64,000 nt of DNA from Syngnathus acus (taxonomy: Eukaryota > Chordata > Actinopteri > Syngnathiformes > Syngnathidae), in the NCBI RefSeq assembly GCF_901709675.1, contig NC_051100.1, positions 7,970,786 through 8,034,785 of the forward strand, in the 5' to 3' direction. Numbering within the stretch: position 1 is the stretch's first letter; each line of letters opens with the position of its first letter. A model generated the notes under the pieces. That model was not told where the DNA came from. It ran no database searches and saw nothing but the letters and a program-made list of their open reading frames with translations. Positions 61,401-64,000 of this stretch are shown in pieces. A program made the position numbers and the translations under genes.

Positions 61401-63943
61401 TTAATAGTGTACTTACTTATCCTTTGCATGCATAGTTCTGGATACAGTTATTAGTTTGAAGGAGGAGCTGGATAAAGAAACGAAGAATGTGGAAACTAAA
61501 TTTAATAAGGTCCAAGACCAACTTCCTGCTGATCAAAAAGTAACTGGCGTGAGCTTTTCTTCTAATCAAGTAAGTAAAACCATTAGCATACAGGGCTTTT
61601 ACTGAGGCACTTTGGGGATATGAGAAATTTTAAAATATACTTCAAAAGAATCCATGCACTTGAGCACCAGCTCAAGTGTCTCACTAAAATGTCACACTGA
61701 ATGCAAACACACTTGGCTTTGTTCAACAATGCACAGCGGTGTTGACTGTTACGATTGCTGTCAGTCTTCTTTTTAATTATAAAATGGGTATTCACTTAAG
61801 ACAAAAACAAACTATTTCTTCTTTTAAAAGATAACAGCAAAAACTGCTAATACAACAAATATTTTATGGGCACATATATTTACAATATAATGTTTTTTCT
61901 AACTTTTTTATAGTTCAATATTTTTATTACAATTGGTTATAGAGATACAATGACAACATTAAATGAATCAGACAATGATGCCACATGTTTTCAATCTTTA
62001 AATTCATAAAAAAAAACTTTGCATTTGTTAGAGGGTACTTGGCTAATATATAAAATAGTTTACAGTGGTTACATCATTGAAAAAAGGTTCGAAGCCACAC
62101 CCTTAGAGCATTGAACGACTGAAAGTAATTATTGTACAGTATTGCGTCAAATGAGGCTTCCCCCAACACTGAAAAAGACGCAAAAATCAGAGTAATTGCA
62201 ACCTGCTAAAAGGAAAAAGTTACATTTGCTCATCGACACTGCAGCAATGTTCATCACCCCACTTTCTTTTCCTTGTTATAGTTAATCTTGAGTACCTGGT
62301 GCCAATGTGGTACTAGAAAGAGGGGTCGGGTCGTTTCAAACTACCATTTCTACTAAATGATTGCTTGGTCTTGACTATACTATATTGTTATGTTGATGCA
62401 TGCACAAAATATTGCAAGATGTGGTACAATTCTACAACATTGTCTTCTGTTTGCTGTTTAAGGGTGCAAGTTTAACGACGACACTAAATGACGCTAAAAA
62501 AAAGTTGAACGATAATAATCCAACGACGAAGGTCAGTCAATTCCACAATTTCATCTACTCATTATCATTATTACCCATCCAGCCATCCATCCATCCATCC
62601 ATCCATTATCTGACTTGTTTTGTAGATTGATGAATTCAAAGGCACCCTCAAGAACTTGAACTGTGAGTCACCGTGATGCTGTCGTTGCCTTTGCCGAGTA
62701 TCAATTTCCATCATATATTTTATATTTAATATATTCATTTTAACTTGTCCCCTTTTATCTTTAGTCGATCAATTGGATTCCGTCAAAGACCAGATCACAA
62801 CGCAGATGAACATGAAAAAATTTTTTGACATAGACATGATACTTACCCCTCTGGACAAGGTACAAAGGAAGCTCAATAAGTACATGCCTTGGATGGACTA
62901 CGTCGACAGCATCTGGTAAAAAGATCCCCGAGCGCCTGTCATCAATGACCCGAAGGAGGAGATATTTTTTCTTTCTTTCTCGATCTTTTTAGGTGGCGTG
63001 TGTGCATATCCCTGTCCTTCGCCGTCCTCGTGGTGGTCCTGTGCAACCTCCTGGGCCTCATCCTGGGACGCATCGGTCTGGAAGAACCTCAAGAACCCAC
63101 AAAGCGGTCCTCCATCGCCAATTGTGGTGGAATTTCCTTCATGGTGTGAGTGCTGTACCAGAATTAAAAAAGATAGTAGATGACCGCCTCTCCTTGCCCA
63201 TGCTGCAGGCTTTACACTACCTTTAAGAGACACTGGCCAAATCTCTAAAACAGGTCTTAAACCCGCTGCTCAGGGGCTGTTTGCGGCCTGCAGAATGTAT
63301 CGTGACTGTGACTTGAAGTTTATTGGTAGTGCTTTGGGTTTTTTTCGTGGGTTTTTTAAATCACTTATGGGCTACCCTATAGCTTAGGCTTGTGACAGTG
63401 TTTTGTTCTGAAGTGACACCAAGTGGAAGAAATGAAATACTACAGTCCCTGTCATCTCTCTCAAAATCTGCTGTGAAGAGAAGAGGTTGGCAACAGGAAC
63501 AGTCAATTTCAAGGAAAACAGTAGACCAAATGTTTTTTTGGTCTGCACAAGCAACCCCGCACAGAAAACGTTGTGCTGCTCAAAAAATCAGATGTCAGTA
63601 CACAATTAGACATGCTGAGGAGTGCAGATACCAGGGAGAGGATTTTTTTTCCAGGGTTAATGTGGCATAAGAGCATTATGGAAAGAGCTCAAAAATTGGC
63701 AGTAGGTGAATTTTTCTACAAATAGTGAGTAGAAATTCCACAGAAAGTAATAGAAGTAATGCGATTGGCATATGAGTGGTCAATTCATACTGTTCAAATT
63801 AGTTTGAACTTGTTTTCAGTGGTGCAAGTTGGAGCTTTCTGTTCTCGTGGCTGCTCATGTTGCCTGTGACGTTGCTCTTATTGGTGGGCGGCAACGTTCA
63901 TGCACTGGTTTGTCGCCCCTGGAGCAGCGGAGAAATGCTCGAG
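58415..63943 (+). CDS. Prominin-family pentaspan membrane glycoprotein (N-terminal part, 3' truncated by window)
   Basis: Prominins (CD133 family) sit in cholesterol-rich plasma-membrane protrusions. Exons: 58415-58688 (ATG 58481), 59482-59543, 59884-60089, 60170-60290, 60619-60682, 60750-60824, 61436-61569, 62463-62531, 62626-62662, 62765-62915, 62993-63145 and 63820-63943. These make 468 codons; the rest lies right of the window. A signal peptide (VLRGAVGFWIVACYS) precedes EC1. TM1 (FVVCTVIGILYILLMPTVG) leads to the family's Cys-rich cytosolic motif CCRCAGWCGG. TM2 follows (YWSTVIVTIFLFAGNMCMF), then a long extracellular loop with sequons NLT and NNT and helix-rich sequence. TM3 is VCISLSFAVLVVVLCNLLGL, then TM4 LLMLPVTLLLLVGG and the start of the second large loop. 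PROM1, PROM2 or a fish/amphibian prom3 type cannot be settled by eye. Linkage to LDB1 rather than LDB2 favours a paralogue of PROM1. Confidence 0.92.
59625..59806. mobile_element. Short MITE with about 34-bp inverted ends, prominin intron 2
   Basis: ACAGGACTGTCTCATAAAAT at the left end and its reverse complement at the right (through CACAATATTCAAATTTTCTG) match over about 34 bp with one mismatch. The centre, AGTTCTTTATTTTCTGTAAT, is familiar from many fish genomes. No coding capacity. Confidence 0.8.
60310..60490 (+). repeat. SINE-like repeat in prominin intron 4
   Basis: GCGCTCCGTGGCTCAGGCAG, CGTGTCGTCGTGTCTTTGGG and CAAGACACTTCACACACCTT are words of a dispersed teleost SINE with a tRNA-like head. 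It lies within 20-320 bp of exons on either side. Confidence 0.6.
62583..62606 (+). repeat. (CATC)n short microsatellite
   Basis: About five CATC units, between prominin exons 8 and 9. Confidence 0.9.
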
Positions 63944-64000
63944 GTAAAGTGTGTGTAAAATCTTTAAAAACATGCAGATGAGTGACATTTTTTCTCTTCA

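Noticed and set aside
63392-63670. 92-codon frame in prominin intron 11
   Set aside because: No resemblance to prominin or a known family, and exons 11 and 12 join in phase without it.

Overview
The window is vertebrate nuclear DNA, most likely from a ray-finned (percomorph-type) teleost. Every gene has short GT-AG exons whose translations match vertebrate families. Introns are small. Spaces between genes hold remnants of teleost-style DNA transposons, SINE/LINE-like fragments and microsatellites. I see no operons, CRISPR arrays or bacterial features. Species cannot be fixed from this sequence alone.

Layout, left to right. (1) 65-3357 (+): C-terminal half of SUFU, the Hedgehog-pathway GLI inhibitor, cut by the window start. 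(2) about 4.0-11.3 kb (+): TRIM8, a RING/B-box/coiled-coil E3 ligase, complete. (3) 11.3-14.1 kb: no gene; an old hAT-like transposon. (4) 14.4-16.1 kb (-): NPM3, a nucleoplasmin-family histone chaperone, complete. (5) 16.5-27.7 kb (-): OGA, the O-GlcNAcase, complete with 18 coding exons and 916 residues. (6) 28.9-35.9 kb (-): PPRC1, the PGC-1-related coactivator, complete but shorter than in mammals. (7) 36.6-55.3 kb (+): LDB1, the LIM-domain-binding cofactor, with about 11 kb of non-coding DNA before its first coding exon. (8) 58.4-64 kb (+): the N-terminal 468 codons of a prominin, running off the right edge.

All exon boundaries were read by hand. They were checked by requiring that phases add up to an open frame, and every model closes exactly. 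The gene set is the one found around human 10q24.32 (NPM3, OGA, LDB1, PPRC1, SUFU, TRIM8), rearranged. The prominin beside LDB1 mirrors PROM1 near LDB2 on human 4p15, which suggests an ancient duplicated block. The genes do not form one pathway; the link is shared ancestry of the block. SUFU, LDB1, PPRC1 and TRIM8 are regulators of signalling or transcription, NPM3 is a chromatin chaperone, OGA removes a nuclear/cytoplasmic sugar mark, and the prominin is a membrane-protrusion protein.

Points most worth a second look: two inferred GC-AG introns (OGA and PPRC1); a MITE with perfect 29-bp inverted ends and repeated internal modules in an OGA intron; opposite-strand dinucleotide tracts flanking the probable LDB1 5' exon; a CRE-like cluster upstream of the prominin; duplicated TGACGCAA boxes upstream of PPRC1; and the prominin-LDB linkage. 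I found no convincing wholly new system.
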